NCBI RefSeq assembly: GCF_001570485.1
Contig: NZ_BCTA01000038.1
Location: 147,644-211,643, forward strand
Length of the DNA stretch: 64,000 bases
From: Mycolicibacterium novocastrense
GTDB lineage: Bacteria; Actinomycetota; Actinomycetes; Mycobacteriales; Mycobacteriaceae
Direction: 5' to 3'
Part shown: positions 17,986 through 26,396 of the stretch, piece after piece
How positions within the stretch are numbered: position 1 is the stretch's first letter
How the letters are laid out: the number at the start of each line of letters is the position of its first letter
Position numbers and translations under genes: made by a program
The notes under the pieces: generated by a model
Told to the model about the DNA's origin: nothing
Databases searched by the model: none
What the model saw: only the letters and a program-made list of their open reading frames with translations

Positions 17986-18299
17986 GCGGCCGCCAGGTCG
18001 CCGGTCAGGTCGGTCGCCGCGGGCAGCAGCGGGGCCGGCGCGGGCATCGAGTAGCCGCCACCGCCGCCGATCTGCTCGCCGGTGTTGCTGCCGGCGCTGA
18101 TCAGTGACGGGATCATGGCGAAGACGCCGGCGGCTCCGGTGATGGCCAACGCCGAGACGGCGATCTTCACCGGATTGCGGCCCGCTTCGCCGAACAGGTT
18201 TCGGAAGAAGTAGAAGATTCCCCACAGCAGAAGCAGCGTGCCGGCGCAGCCCACGGCGACGACGCGGATGTTCTCAAGGAGGACCTGGAGGTCGGTCAT
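17982..18299 (-). CDS. VirB2/TrbC-like pilin candidate
   Basis: The 105-residue protein has two membrane helices (about 13-33, VAVGCAGTLLLLWGIFYFF, and 45-66, IAVSALAITGAAGVFAMIP) separated by a short polar loop (GEAGRNPVK), then a Gly/Pro-rich tail. This two-helix hairpin is typical of VirB2/TrbC pilins or similar small channel proteins. It lies between the TcpC-like and TcpE-like genes. Whether it polymerises is unknown. Confidence 0.6.
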   Translation of the reverse strand: MTDLQVLLENIRVVAVGCAGTLLLLWGIFYFFRNLFGEAGRNPVKIAVSALAITGAAGVFAMIPSLISAGSNTGEQIGGGGGYSMPAPAPLLPAATDLTGDLAAA

Positions 18300-18330
18300 T
18301 GGAGTGTTCCTTTCGATCTCGGTGGAGGGT

Positions 18331-19299
18331 TCAGCCGCGCGTCGGTGGTGGCGGCGGAGTCGTCGATGTGGAGGTGGTGGTGTTGTCGTCCTGCGGAGTG
18401 TCGGGCCGTGTCTGCAGCAGCGGCGCGGAGGCGATCGAGACCACCTGCCACTGACCTTCGACTGACCTGAGTGTCAGGGGGTAGGCGAGCTGGGTGAGGG
18501 TGTAGTTCTTGGTGCGCGCGGCCACGGTGATGTAGACCTCGGCGGTGTCGGCGCCGCTGCCGTTGCCGCTGACGTCCGCGTCGATGGACACGGTGTCGAC
18601 CTTGGCGTAGGGGGCCGGCTGGATGGGTTTGTCGGTGGCGTCGGCGGTGACGTAGCGCGCGAAGTCGGCTCCGCCGGTCAGGTAGGAGCGGACGAATCCG
18701 GTGGCGGTCATCGCCAGGGGCGAGTCGGCCGCGACGGTGTAGCGGTAGCCCAATCGGAAGTCGACGCCGACTCCGGGCCCGGCCACTTGCATCGGCAGCG
18801 CGGTAGCGCGCGGAGCGCCGTCGAGCACGGTGATCGGCACGCGGTAGTAGGTCCGCTGCGGTGTGGTGGTGGTCGCTCCGTTGACCAGTCCGGAGACCGT
18901 GACTGTCCACAGAGCCACCCCGTCGCCGGTCGTGGTGATCTGCTTGGCGAAGGCCACGTCGGTGTCGGTGAACTGCCCGGCGATGGGCGGCAGCTTCACG
19001 TCTTTGAGCGTCACGTAGTGGGCGAGTTTCTGTTCGTCGCCCGCTTTCGCCGTGAGGTAGGTGGTTACGTAATCGCGCGCGAAACCGGTGACGAGTGTGG
19101 ACGCCGGCACAGATGTGTTGCCTGGTGTGGGGTCGCTCTGGTCGGCATCGGGCCACAGTGATGTGAGGAGTGTGATTACTGCGAAGATTCCGCCGATGAC
19201 GCCGAGGACACTGACCGCGCGGTTCAGGAGTAGGCCTCGATCGAGCGGCTTGACCAGCTCGTCGAAGTGCTTCCTTTGAGAGGGAAGTTTACCTGTCAC
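18331..19299 (-). CDS. TcpC/VirB8-like conjugation protein
   Basis: The 322-residue protein has a short cytoplasmic N-terminus and one membrane helix (about 28-48, VSVLGVIGGIFAVITLL). Two extracytoplasmic NTF2-like domains follow: residues 65-175, containing QRTYYRVPITVLDGAP, and residues 185-290. This is the layout of TcpC from Gram-positive conjugative elements, the counterpart of VirB8. The C-terminus is a Thr/Pro-rich tail. It starts at ATG 19299, 6 nt downstream of the first small gene of the operon. Confidence 0.8.
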   Translation of the reverse strand: MTGKLPSQRKHFDELVKPLDRGLLLNRAVSVLGVIGGIFAVITLLTSLWPDADQSDPTPGNTSVPASTLVTGFARDYVTTYLTAKAGDEQKLAHYVTLKDVKLPPIAGQFTDTDVAFAKQITTTGDGVALWTVTVSGLVNGATTTTPQRTYYRVPITVLDGAPRATALPMQVAGPGVGVDFRLGYRYTVAADSPLAMTATGFVRSYLTGGADFARYVTADATDKPIQPAPYAKVDTVSIDADVSGNGSGADTAEVYITVAARTKNYTLTQLAYPLTLRSVEGQWQVVSIASAPLLQTRPDTPQDDNTTTSTSTTPPPPPTRG

Positions 19300-19305
19300 G
19301 GTAAA

Positions 19306-19539
19306 TCAGTCTCCCACAGTCCCGGCGCCATTCTCGGCGAGCGCACGGGTGAATGCGGCGTCCGCTTCGGGGCTGTCATCGACGATGAGTTTGAGCAGAG
19401 CGGCGCGCGCGTTCATGTCGAACGGGTCGTCGTGCAGCTCGTCGCAGGCGATCTTGACGTCGCGTGAGTAGGCGCGCACTGCGGCGATCGCGGGGCTGAT
19501 GTCGAGGTTGCGCGAGCGAGCTGATGCGGAGGTCGCCAT
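19306..19539 (-). CDS. Small hypothetical protein, first gene of the conjugation operon
   Basis: The 77-residue protein (MATSASARSRNLDISPAIAA...) is predicted helical and acidic, with a central region VRAYSRDVKIACDELHDD. No membrane segment is present and the family is not recognised. It is the promoter-proximal gene of the operon and is followed after 6 nt by the tcpC-like gene. A leading AGAAGGACAC (minus strand) supplies a ribosome binding site. Confidence 0.65.
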   Translation of the reverse strand: MATSASARSRNLDISPAIAAVRAYSRDVKIACDELHDDPFDMNARAALLKLIVDDSPEADAAFTRALAENGAGTVGD

Positions 19540-19737
19540 GGGTGGGTGTCCTTCTCGGAATGGGAGTGGGGCTGGGTGCCGCCTCTATCCGTGAAGTACC
19601 GACCGCAGGGGCGCTTTCCGTCGCGTGTGGGTGGAGTGAATTAGGCCGCCAGGAGCCAGGCGGCTACCCCGCTATCGCAAATAGCGCGTCCCCAGCAAGT
19701 CTTTAGTTCGCCTAACGAAATACAATCTGATTTGCTA

Positions 19738-19760
19738 TACCCCCCTTGACAGGGGGGGTA
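19738..19760. repeat. Operator-like palindrome TACCCCCC / GGGGGGTA
   Basis: Perfect 8-bp arms (TACCCCCC and GGGGGGTA) are separated by 7 nt containing TTGACA. A -35-like hexamer inside the palindrome would let a bound repressor block a promoter directly. It lies about 200 bp upstream of the conjugation operon. Confidence 0.6.
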
Positions 19761-19884
19761 CGCTGGCCGTGCAGCGGAGCGATAAGGACAGCGGTGCCCC
19801 CACGAGGGAACGTAGCTGGCGCTATTTTCGCAGGTCAACCGTGTGAATGTGACCTCACAACCGTTGCCGATAACTTCCTCGCAG

Positions 19885-19909
19885 GTCGCGCACATGAATT
19901 GTGCGCGAC
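19885..19909. repeat. Perfect 25-bp palindrome (arms GTCGCGCACA / TGTGCGCGAC)
   Basis: Ten-base arms are perfectly complementary around a 5-nt centre TGAAT. The inner 19 bp match a sequence at 29575-29593 at 17 of 19 positions, so this looks like the binding site of an element-encoded protein present at two places, or a hairpin of a transfer origin. Confidence 0.7.
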
Positions 19910-19944
19910 CGCTCACGACCCGCGCACAGGGCGCGTGACCAGCT

Positions 19945-20035
19945 ATCAGCGGAGCCGCGCACGTTCCGCGCACATGACGCGCACGACCGGGTGCACGCCG
20001 CCCGCTCATCAACGCGCACGCTGGGCGCACGTCCA
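19945..20035. repeat. Cluster of GCGCAC repeats
   Basis: GCGCAC recurs at irregular spacing in this stretch (CCGCGCACGTT, CCGCGCACATG, ACGCGCACGAC, ACGCGCACGCT, GGGCGCACGTC), with a GTGCAC variant between. The core is the arm sequence of the palindrome at 19885-19909, which suggests half-sites of the same factor. Confidence 0.5.
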
Positions 20036-20313
20036 TCATCAGTGTGCTGTGAGCGTGAAAATCGGGCCCCGGATTTTCCGTCGCGTGAGAACTGGGAATT
20101 ATGGTCGCGCACCCCTCAGGCACTGTATGCACGCTGCTCAGCGGCGTGTGACACCTCGTTTTGTGGTGTAGATCACACCTGTGAGAAGTTCCCTGGGGGC
20201 GCTTTCACGCCGTCGCTCACGTCGTAGCTGACGGTTAGCTCACAACTGGTTCAGAGGCTGTGGTCATCAGCTGCGCCGCACTGGCGCACCACGACTCCTT
20301 CAGGAGACTGGCG

Positions 20314-21099
20314 ATGACCACTCAACCTCTTGCCCTCCCCCGCCCGGCCGCCGCGCTTCGTGAGCATGCGCTCCGCACTGCCGGCATGCGCTCCCACCGC
20401 GCGCACGTCACCGACTGGCTGCGCGCCGTAGATGTCGTCAGCATCGAGCAACTCTTCGACGCACTCGGTGGCCGGGACACCACATCGACGGCGCTGCTTC
20501 TTGCTGAGCATCGCCGCGGCGTCGGCCTGGCCGCGACCGTGCTGCTCGGAGCCAAGGCGGTGATGCTGTCCTCGGTTGCGCGGCACGCTCCCGGCGATTC
20601 CCTGGAGGAGCGCTTCCAGGTCACCGTTGATGCGTTCCTATCCCGTGCCTTGCCGGCGGTGAAGCCGACGCACAAGCATGCCGATGCGCAGCTGTACTGG
20701 ATCACTTTGCGCACTGTCACGAAGCTGCATGAGGCGCCGCTGTGCTCCGCGGAGCCGTCGTTCGAAGATGTCGCCGGCGAGGATGTGCACGCCGAAGTCG
20801 ACACCTACCTGACCGCCGATGTTCTCCTGGATTGGGCGCTGGCTCGCGGTGTTCTGGTCGAGCAGGATCACCGTGCGCTGAAGATCCGGTTCGGTGGCGA
20901 CGCTGCACTGCCGGTGCGTGAAGTCGCGGCGGTGTTGGGTGTCACGGAGAACAAACTGGAGTCGCGTCTGCGGCGCGCACTGACTCGACTGCGCGAGGCG
21001 GTGGAGTCAGACCGCGACGATCTGGATCGGGCCTGTGTTGAGGCGCGGTGGGGCCGCGTCGACGCCGATGCGTTCGCCGGAACTGGTGCGGCCGCATGA
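20314..21099 (+). CDS. Sigma-factor-like regulator
   Basis: The 261-residue protein is read from ATG 20314 because AGGAG lies 8 nt upstream. The C-terminal part (about 190-230) has a sigma-region-4-like helix-turn-helix: LPVREVAAVLGVTENKLESR then LRRALTRLREAVE. The middle (95-150; DSLEERFQVTVDAFLSRAL) could correspond to a degenerate region 2, but the usual DAEDLVQ-type motif is not clear. It overlaps the next gene, a membrane protein, by 4 nt (ATGA), the usual arrangement of ECF sigma and anti-sigma pairs. It is transcribed away from the conjugation operon and is the best candidate for its regulator. Confidence 0.6.
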   Translation: MTTQPLALPRPAAALREHALRTAGMRSHRAHVTDWLRAVDVVSIEQLFDALGGRDTTSTALLLAEHRRGVGLAATVLLGAKAVMLSSVARHAPGDSLEERFQVTVDAFLSRALPAVKPTHKHADAQLYWITLRTVTKLHEAPLCSAEPSFEDVAGEDVHAEVDTYLTADVLLDWALARGVLVEQDHRALKIRFGGDAALPVREVAAVLGVTENKLESRLRRALTRLREAVESDRDDLDRACVEARWGRVDADAFAGTGAAA

Positions 21100-22343
21100 C
21101 CGGGTTCTCTGGGCCGGACGGGATAAAATTTCCCGACGCTGGTAACGCTCTCGACTCGGAGTGGCGTGCGGCTCCAGGCCCCGAAAGTGATGTCGATATG
21201 TCCGATCTGTATCACCGCCATGCAGACCAGATCGCCGATGACTTGCTCGCAGACCCGGAACTGTTCGAGGACGTGAGCGCTGAGTTCGCGTCGAACTCCG
21301 ATGAAGGTTACGGCGAGTGGATGCCGAACACCGATGACGCCGATCTCGGTGCTGGTGCCGGGGAGTACGACGCGGCCTACGCGGCGTACGACGGTGATGA
21401 TCGCCGCGATCGCGACCTCACCGATGAGGAGCAGTCCGATCTGGCCGAGCTGGGCCGCGTGATGACAGGTCCCGCCGATCACGGTCTGTTGACGGGAACA
21501 GGCCGGGGCGCCTATGTCCATCGCGACGACGACGACATTGCAGTGCCTGACCCGGGCGCTGGGGATGTCGATCTGGATGGCGGCAAGGACAAGCCGTGGT
21601 GGCAGTTCGGGTGGTTCGACGGGAGCCGGCGCTCGCATCGGCTCGGTGCGATCGCCGCCGCGGTGGTGGTTGTTCTGGTCGTGGTCGTTCTGGTCCTGCC
21701 GAGTGGTGCAGAGCAGCAATCGTCGACCACCGCATCAACGACGCCGGCGTACTCGGTGCCGACAATGACTGCGCAGCCGCCCGCCTCTCCGGCTCCGGCG
21801 GATCCCGGTGCATCGGCTGCTGACGGGCCCATCGGGATCAAGTCCGCCGCCAGTCGGTGCACCGCCGGATCGACCGATCCGATGCAGGCCTTCGACACCG
21901 ACGTGAACACCGCGTGGATGTGCGTGCCGGCATACGGAGTTCCCGGCACGGTGCTGCGTGTGGAGTTCGACAACTGGTATGTCGTCACCGGTGTCTCCAT
22001 CGTGCCCGGCTGGAACCGGGTCAATCCGGATGGCTCGGATGAGTGGCTGAAGCACAAAACCGCGGCGACCGTCGAGTACCAGTTCAACGATCCCGACGAG
22101 ACGCGGTTGACGCAGCAGACCAACAACTTGCGCGATGAAGTGGTCACGCCGGTGCAGCCGCCGGTTCTCGCATCTGCGATGACCATCACGGTCACCGAGT
22201 TCGGCACACCCACCGGTCCGGTTGCCGACACCACGACCATCCCCGGGCAAGGTGGTGTCATTGCCTCCGACACCCCCAAGACCGGTGACCTGAACGACTT
22301 CGCGGTGTCGTCGATCAGCATCATCGGCCACCGCGCCGCGTAG
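21096..22343 (+). CDS. Membrane protein with extracytoplasmic discoidin-like domain (anti-sigma candidate)
   Basis: The 415-residue protein starts at ATG 21096, overlapping the sigma-like gene. Residues 1-180 are acidic and cytoplasmic. One membrane helix lies at about 187-208 (LGAIAAAVVVVLVVVVLVLP). A Thr/Pro linker leads to a C-terminal beta-rich domain (about 250-390) resembling F5/8-type or NADase-type glycan-binding domains: FDTDVNTAWMC, LRVEFDNWYVVTGVSIVPGW. Coupling to a sigma-like gene suggests that it senses a cell-surface ligand and releases the sigma factor. That role is inferred; no anti-sigma zinc motif is seen. Confidence 0.6.
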   Translation: MTGFSGPDGIKFPDAGNALDSEWRAAPGPESDVDMSDLYHRHADQIADDLLADPELFEDVSAEFASNSDEGYGEWMPNTDDADLGAGAGEYDAAYAAYDGDDRRDRDLTDEEQSDLAELGRVMTGPADHGLLTGTGRGAYVHRDDDDIAVPDPGAGDVDLDGGKDKPWWQFGWFDGSRRSHRLGAIAAAVVVVLVVVVLVLPSGAEQQSSTTASTTPAYSVPTMTAQPPASPAPADPGASAADGPIGIKSAASRCTAGSTDPMQAFDTDVNTAWMCVPAYGVPGTVLRVEFDNWYVVTGVSIVPGWNRVNPDGSDEWLKHKTAATVEYQFNDPDETRLTQQTNNLRDEVVTPVQPPVLASAMTITVTEFGTPTGPVADTTTIPGQGGVIASDTPKTGDLNDFAVSSISIIGHRAA

Positions 22344-22383
22344 CCGTCACGGCCGTGTCGGCGGCCGGTTCTAGGGTCAAGGG

Positions 22384-23067
22384 ATGCGCCGCGCGTACGT
22401 CGAATCCCATGAGCCCTTCCCCCGAGCCCTCGCACAGGCTCTGCGATGGGCCGGTGACGGCGCCACCATCCACGCACCCGACACCCGCAGCATCGAGGAG
22501 AACCGCCTCCACGAGATGGGGATCAGGGTGACGTCGCCGTCGTCGAAGTCGCGGTTCTATGGCCGCCCGGAAGGCACCGTCGTTGCGACGTTCTTGAACC
22601 TTTCCGAGGTCCTGGAGGTCGAGCGCCGCGGCGGAATCGAGGGCCTGGTCGTTGTTCACGCGAACGGACCGTCACGCTTTCCCGGGGTGCCGCACCACGG
22701 CCCGTGGGTGACTGCTTTCAACCCCGAACACCTCGGTGGACAAGAGATCGCGCCTGTTGCGGCGGCGCCGGCAGCCCTGCGGGCGGCCATCCGTGATCTC
22801 ACCGGTCTCGCGGTCGGCAACCAAGGCTTAATCGACAAGCGCGAGCGATCGGAAGTGATCCACGCGCTGACCTACTTGCGCGGCCGCGGGTTTGAGCTCG
22901 ATCCTGACGCGTTGATGGTGGAGGCGCTGCGCAACGAATGGGGCGGCGCCGGGCCCGAGGAACTGCGGCAGATCGCGCTCGATCTGAATAAGGGCAAGCA
23001 GCTCCAGTTCGACAAACGTCGGTTGCGACCGGAGCGCCTTAAAGAGTGGGCCGCCACCAAGGACTGA
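22384..23067 (+). CDS. Hypothetical protein
   Basis: The 227-residue soluble protein has an N-terminal alpha/beta region (1-130) and a helical C-terminal half with charged segments (DKRERSEVIHALTYLRGRGF, RQIALDLNKGKQLQFDKRR). No catalytic motif or membrane helix is evident and I do not recognise the family. It starts at ATG 22384, 40 nt after the membrane-protein gene, and is probably in the same transcript. The gene downstream encodes a multi-HTH regulator. Confidence 0.65.
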   Translation: MRRAYVESHEPFPRALAQALRWAGDGATIHAPDTRSIEENRLHEMGIRVTSPSSKSRFYGRPEGTVVATFLNLSEVLEVERRGGIEGLVVVHANGPSRFPGVPHHGPWVTAFNPEHLGGQEIAPVAAAPAALRAAIRDLTGLAVGNQGLIDKRERSEVIHALTYLRGRGFELDPDALMVEALRNEWGGAGPEELRQIALDLNKGKQLQFDKRRLRPERLKEWAATKD

Positions 23068-23127
23068 GATGAATGGCGGCTCGGCGACGGCGGGGTGTAG
23101 GGGGGCGAGGCTGGAAGAATTGCCACG

Positions 23128-24933
23128 GTGAACACCGCCGCCGGCATCGGTCCCGATGCAGCCCAGTGGTGGCGTTCAGTTTGCGATTCGACGCAGACCC
23201 CAGTGCGTGAGCTGCTCGACGGTTTCGACCAGATCGCACCCTTGCCTGTGCCCTACGACTGGCTCCCTGGCCGCGCCGAGACGTTCTACGGCGACCGTTT
23301 CCAGGTGTGGTCCGATCTCGCGGACGAGACCATCGAGTCGTTGGTCAACCGTCCGAAAGGTGGCATCGGGACCGTTCGGGCCATCCTGATCGCGGGGTGG
23401 GAGGCGGCTGCCCGCGCGCAGGCGATCTTGCCGCCCGACGCCGCGGCGGACGTCACCACAGCAGTGTCGCTGCTCGTCGATCGGCTGACCGATTACGACT
23501 ACCAGCTGCTGGCAGCGCGGGGCTGGGCACTGCATCCCACGACGGTGCCGGTGACCGCCGAGCAGCTCGGTGTCACCCAGATCAACGTGACCCGCAACCT
23601 CCCGCGGGCGTACGCCAGGTTCAAGAGTCTGCTCCCCGAGCTTGCGCACGCGGTCATCACCGAGTGCGCCGAACAGCTGGGCCGGCTCCTTGGCACGTTG
23701 ACGCGAAGGCCCGTTGCCGAGGCGGCGCTACAGGGCTTCGGTGTGGACCAGTCAGGTGACGCCGGGCAGATCTTGCTGCACCTGGCGGGCCCGTACGCCG
23801 AGACCAACGGTGGGTGGCTGGCGGTGACCACCACCGACGTCGTGGACTCGGCGATCGCCGTGATCGACGATGCGCTCACCCGCTGGGGTGCCCCCACCAC
23901 CACCACGCTGACAACCAAGCTGGGCGGCTTAGGCATTCAGCCAGAAACGGCACTCGAGTTCGTCGAAAGTCGACCAGGCCTGCGCCGCTTCGGCGAACAG
24001 TGGGTCCGGTGGGGTTCCACCGCCGCCGAGCTGGCCCAGGCGGCACTGAACGTCTGCGGGGAGCCGATGTCACCGGCGGCGATCGCCGAGTTCACCGGGG
24101 CTCTTCACGCGGAGGCGGCAATACGCCAGGCGCTGCACGACAACTCCCGGTTCAGCCGCGCCACCCGCACCACCTGGGCTTTGAGGAGATGGGGCCTCGA
24201 CGAGTACGGCGGATTGTTCACCGAGATCGCCACGCGGATCGACGCGGCCGGCGGCTCCATCGCCACGGCGGACGTCATCGCTGACATCTCGGCCACCGTG
24301 CCGGACGTCAATGAAAGCTCCATACGGAGCTACATGGGCGCCCCGGCCTTCGTCGTCGACAAGCGCACGGTGCGGCGGCGGACCGCCGCCGACGGGTGGC
24401 CCCCGGTGCCGCCGCTGAACTCGGTTCGTGGTGTCTTTCACCCCCGTCCGGATGAGTTTCGCATCGCGTTCCCGGTGACCGCTGACCTGCTGCGCGGCTC
24501 AGGGCAGAAGCTGCACGCAGCACCCGCGACCGCCCTCGGAGTGCACCCCGGCAGCGAGCGGACGTTCACTGGCACACCCTGCGACGTCACCGTGTACTGG
24601 AGGCTGTTTTCCGCCACCGGCGCCGGCGTGGGATCGCTGCGCCCGATCGCCGCTGCCCTGGAGGCCCAGCTCGGCGAAACTCTCGTGTTCGTCTTCAACG
24701 CGCGAGACGCGACCGTAGTCGTGCAGCGGATCGCCCTTGCCGACCGGCGCGGCCGCCTAGCCGCGCTGGTCGGCACACTGACACCCAGTCCCCGCGCCGC
24801 ACTGGCGCACGCGGTGGGCTGCCAACTCCACGAGCTGGACGAGTTCCTCCAGCGGCGCGGTGAGGACGACTTGCTCCCCCTTGCCGACGACGCGTCGCCG
24901 CACGAATCCCATCGCGGCCGGGAGGTCAGCTAG
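23128..24933 (+). CDS. Multi-HTH regulator with alphaCTD-, sigma4- and HARE-like segments
   Basis: The 601-residue protein starts at GTG 23128. Residues 68-95 (ADETIESLVNRPKGGIGTVR) resemble the helix-hairpin of the RNA polymerase alpha C-terminal domain. Residues 145-180 (VPVTAEQLGVTQINVTRNLP) look like a sigma-region-4 HTH. Residues 300-360 (AQAALNVCGEPMSPAAIAEF) resemble the HARE-HTH of RNA polymerase delta and restriction-linked proteins. The remaining 200 residues are unassigned. Such chimeras recur in actinobacterial accessory DNA and may act on transcription or sense DNA. Its stop overlaps the stop of the convergent gene at CTAG. Function is unknown. Confidence 0.6.
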   Translation: MNTAAGIGPDAAQWWRSVCDSTQTPVRELLDGFDQIAPLPVPYDWLPGRAETFYGDRFQVWSDLADETIESLVNRPKGGIGTVRAILIAGWEAAARAQAILPPDAAADVTTAVSLLVDRLTDYDYQLLAARGWALHPTTVPVTAEQLGVTQINVTRNLPRAYARFKSLLPELAHAVITECAEQLGRLLGTLTRRPVAEAALQGFGVDQSGDAGQILLHLAGPYAETNGGWLAVTTTDVVDSAIAVIDDALTRWGAPTTTTLTTKLGGLGIQPETALEFVESRPGLRRFGEQWVRWGSTAAELAQAALNVCGEPMSPAAIAEFTGALHAEAAIRQALHDNSRFSRATRTTWALRRWGLDEYGGLFTEIATRIDAAGGSIATADVIADISATVPDVNESSIRSYMGAPAFVVDKRTVRRRTAADGWPPVPPLNSVRGVFHPRPDEFRIAFPVTADLLRGSGQKLHAAPATALGVHPGSERTFTGTPCDVTVYWRLFSATGAGVGSLRPIAAALEAQLGETLVFVFNARDATVVVQRIALADRRGRLAALVGTLTPSPRAALAHAVGCQLHELDEFLQRRGEDDLLPLADDASPHESHRGREVS

Positions 24934-25694
24934 TGGGCGGTCACGCATCCTGTCGTGGCCGTCGGAGTGGGTGGAGCAGTGCCGTCATCTTTGGTGAAGT
25001 ACACGTCAACTGCGACGCATCCGGCCTCTGGGGTGGCGATGAGGATTCTGCTGATCGGGTATGGGACCGGCAGCCCTGAATGCGACTCGGTGTCGTCGAT
25101 CTTGGTCGAGGTCTTGTCGCGGCGAATCACTACGTGGATGGTCCAGCCCTTCGGCACCGGCCGCTTAACCTCGGGGTCCCCGCCCCAGGGCACCCATGCC
25201 CAGACCGCGGGCGGGCAGTCCCGCCGCGAGAATTCGCGTAGGTGGATCTCGGCGATGGCCGTGCCGTCCGGTCCGATGACTTCTGGTTTCAGGCCCGGAA
25301 CCGGCACACTTGCGTCGAGGCCCTGGCCGCACCCGTCGTCGACGTCTTTGGCGAACTTGCCGTCCACCTCCTGCATGAGGCGCTGCGTGGCATCGGTGTG
25401 CGTGAGCACGAACGCAGCGACGCTGGCGATGACGAGGACTACGGACAGTCCAGCAAGCGCGGCACCGCCGCGGGTGGGCTTCGACTTCATCGTCGGGCCA
25501 CTGAACAAACAGGCGCTGATAGCGGCTACGAGCGCCGCCGCTGCCAGGAGGAGCAGGCCCCCGCGCAGCCAGCCGAAGGCCTGCATGAAGGCGTATGCGG
25601 CAGAGGCGAACCCGATCAAGGTGACAAACGCCCCGCCGGCTCTCATCACGTCGCGCGACGGGCGATAGCGGTGGCGCCCCGGTGGTGACGTCAT
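24930..25694 (-). CDS. Membrane protein of unknown function
   Basis: The 254-residue protein starts at ATG 25694. It has three membrane helices at about 20-40, 44-64 and 80-102 (FVTLIGFASAAYAFM, LLLLAAAALVAAISAC, GLSVVLVIASVAAFVL). An extracytoplasmic domain of about 150 residues follows, with conserved-looking Cys (DDGCGQG, RRDCPPA, EAGCVAV, TTGCVTA) that could form two disulphides. No family is recognised. It converges on the 601-residue regulator gene. Confidence 0.6.
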   Translation of the reverse strand: MTSPPGRHRYRPSRDVMRAGGAFVTLIGFASAAYAFMQAFGWLRGGLLLLAAAALVAAISACLFSGPTMKSKPTRGGAALAGLSVVLVIASVAAFVLTHTDATQRLMQEVDGKFAKDVDDGCGQGLDASVPVPGLKPEVIGPDGTAIAEIHLREFSRRDCPPAVWAWVPWGGDPEVKRPVPKGWTIHVVIRRDKTSTKIDDTESHSGLPVPYPISRILIATPEAGCVAVDVYFTKDDGTAPPTPTATTGCVTAH

Positions 25695-25807
25695 TTTCGG
25701 TGGCCTCCGATTCCCCACGGCGCGCCCGACGCCGATCTCACGGACCCCAGTTTCGCAGCACCTCACGCAGCCATCGGCGCATTCGAACACATGTACGATT
25801 TCTGATT

Positions 25808-26077
25808 GTGAAGCTGCGTCGCACACGTCGAGGGTGGGCTGAGCCGCGGCCGACTTCCTGCCGACGATGCGGCCACCCGCTGGGCCCGTATCAGGTGCTT
25901 GTCGGAGTAGCTCACTGCGCTTGCGGGCACATGCATCGCACCCATGCGTGCTGCTCGTGTGATTTCGTGGCCTACTTCCCGCCGCTTGGTAGGCAGTGCG
26001 AACTGCGCGAGATGGATCAGCGGCCCATGGAGCAGCCGGACGACGCCATCCGGGAGCGTGATGGACCCGACATTTGA
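25808..26077 (+). CDS. Small Cys-rich zinc-ribbon-like protein
   Basis: The 89-residue protein is read from GTG 25808. It contains CRRCGHPLGPYQ, CACGHMHRTHACCSC and a later RQCEL, a Cys/His pattern suited to one or two zinc sites. The C-terminal 25 residues are charged. It overlaps the next gene by 17 nt. The start is uncertain because no strong ribosome binding site is visible. Confidence 0.5.
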   Translation: MKLRRTRRGWAEPRPTSCRRCGHPLGPYQVLVGVAHCACGHMHRTHACCSCDFVAYFPPLGRQCELREMDQRPMEQPDDAIRERDGPDI

Positions 26078-26384
26078 TCAGTGGGTCTCCTCGGCGACGT
26101 ATCCCACGCTGTTCAAGGTGGACCGACAGGTGTACGTCGACCTCACCCGAGCGTTCCCCGGCCTGGGAGACGTCACGCGGCGCCAGGACGAGCTGCCGCT
26201 GTGGGTGCGTGCCTGCGGTCTACGTTTAGAGCTGCAGATCCCGGGCCGTCAGCTCGCATGGATCCGGCGAGCAGACGGCGGATGGCTCGCGCAATGCGTT
26301 TGCTGGCCGACAAGTACCAACGGCCAATCTCGCCTGCGTATGCAGTTGTGGGTGGAACCGCAGGCACTCACCCCGGTGGAGTAG
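26061..26384 (+). CDS. Hypothetical protein
   Basis: The 107-residue protein starts at ATG 26061, inside the 3' end of the Cys-rich gene and preceded by GGGAG. It is Trp-rich and mixed alpha/beta (MDPTFDQWVSSATYP, LRLELQIPGRQLAWIRRADG). The family is not recognised. It converges on the following gene with 12 nt between stops. Confidence 0.55.
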   Translation: MDPTFDQWVSSATYPTLFKVDRQVYVDLTRAFPGLGDVTRRQDELPLWVRACGLRLELQIPGRQLAWIRRADGGWLAQCVCWPTSTNGQSRLRMQLWVEPQALTPVE

Positions 26385-26396
26385 CCAGACCGACGG

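Larger units (their letters stand above)
19540..20313. promoter_or_regulatory. Divergent control region between conjugation operon and sigma-like gene
   Basis: This 774-bp stretch has no convincing gene and must hold the promoters of the leftward conjugation operon and the rightward sigma-like gene. It contains a C-run/G-run palindrome (19738-19760), a 25-bp perfect palindrome (19885-19909), a cluster of GCGCAC repeats (about 19945-20035) and GTGTGA/TCACAC arms near 20146-20175. Hydrophobic or Cys-rich reading frames here follow from the repeats and have no sensible start. An oriT could also lie here. Confidence 0.6.
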
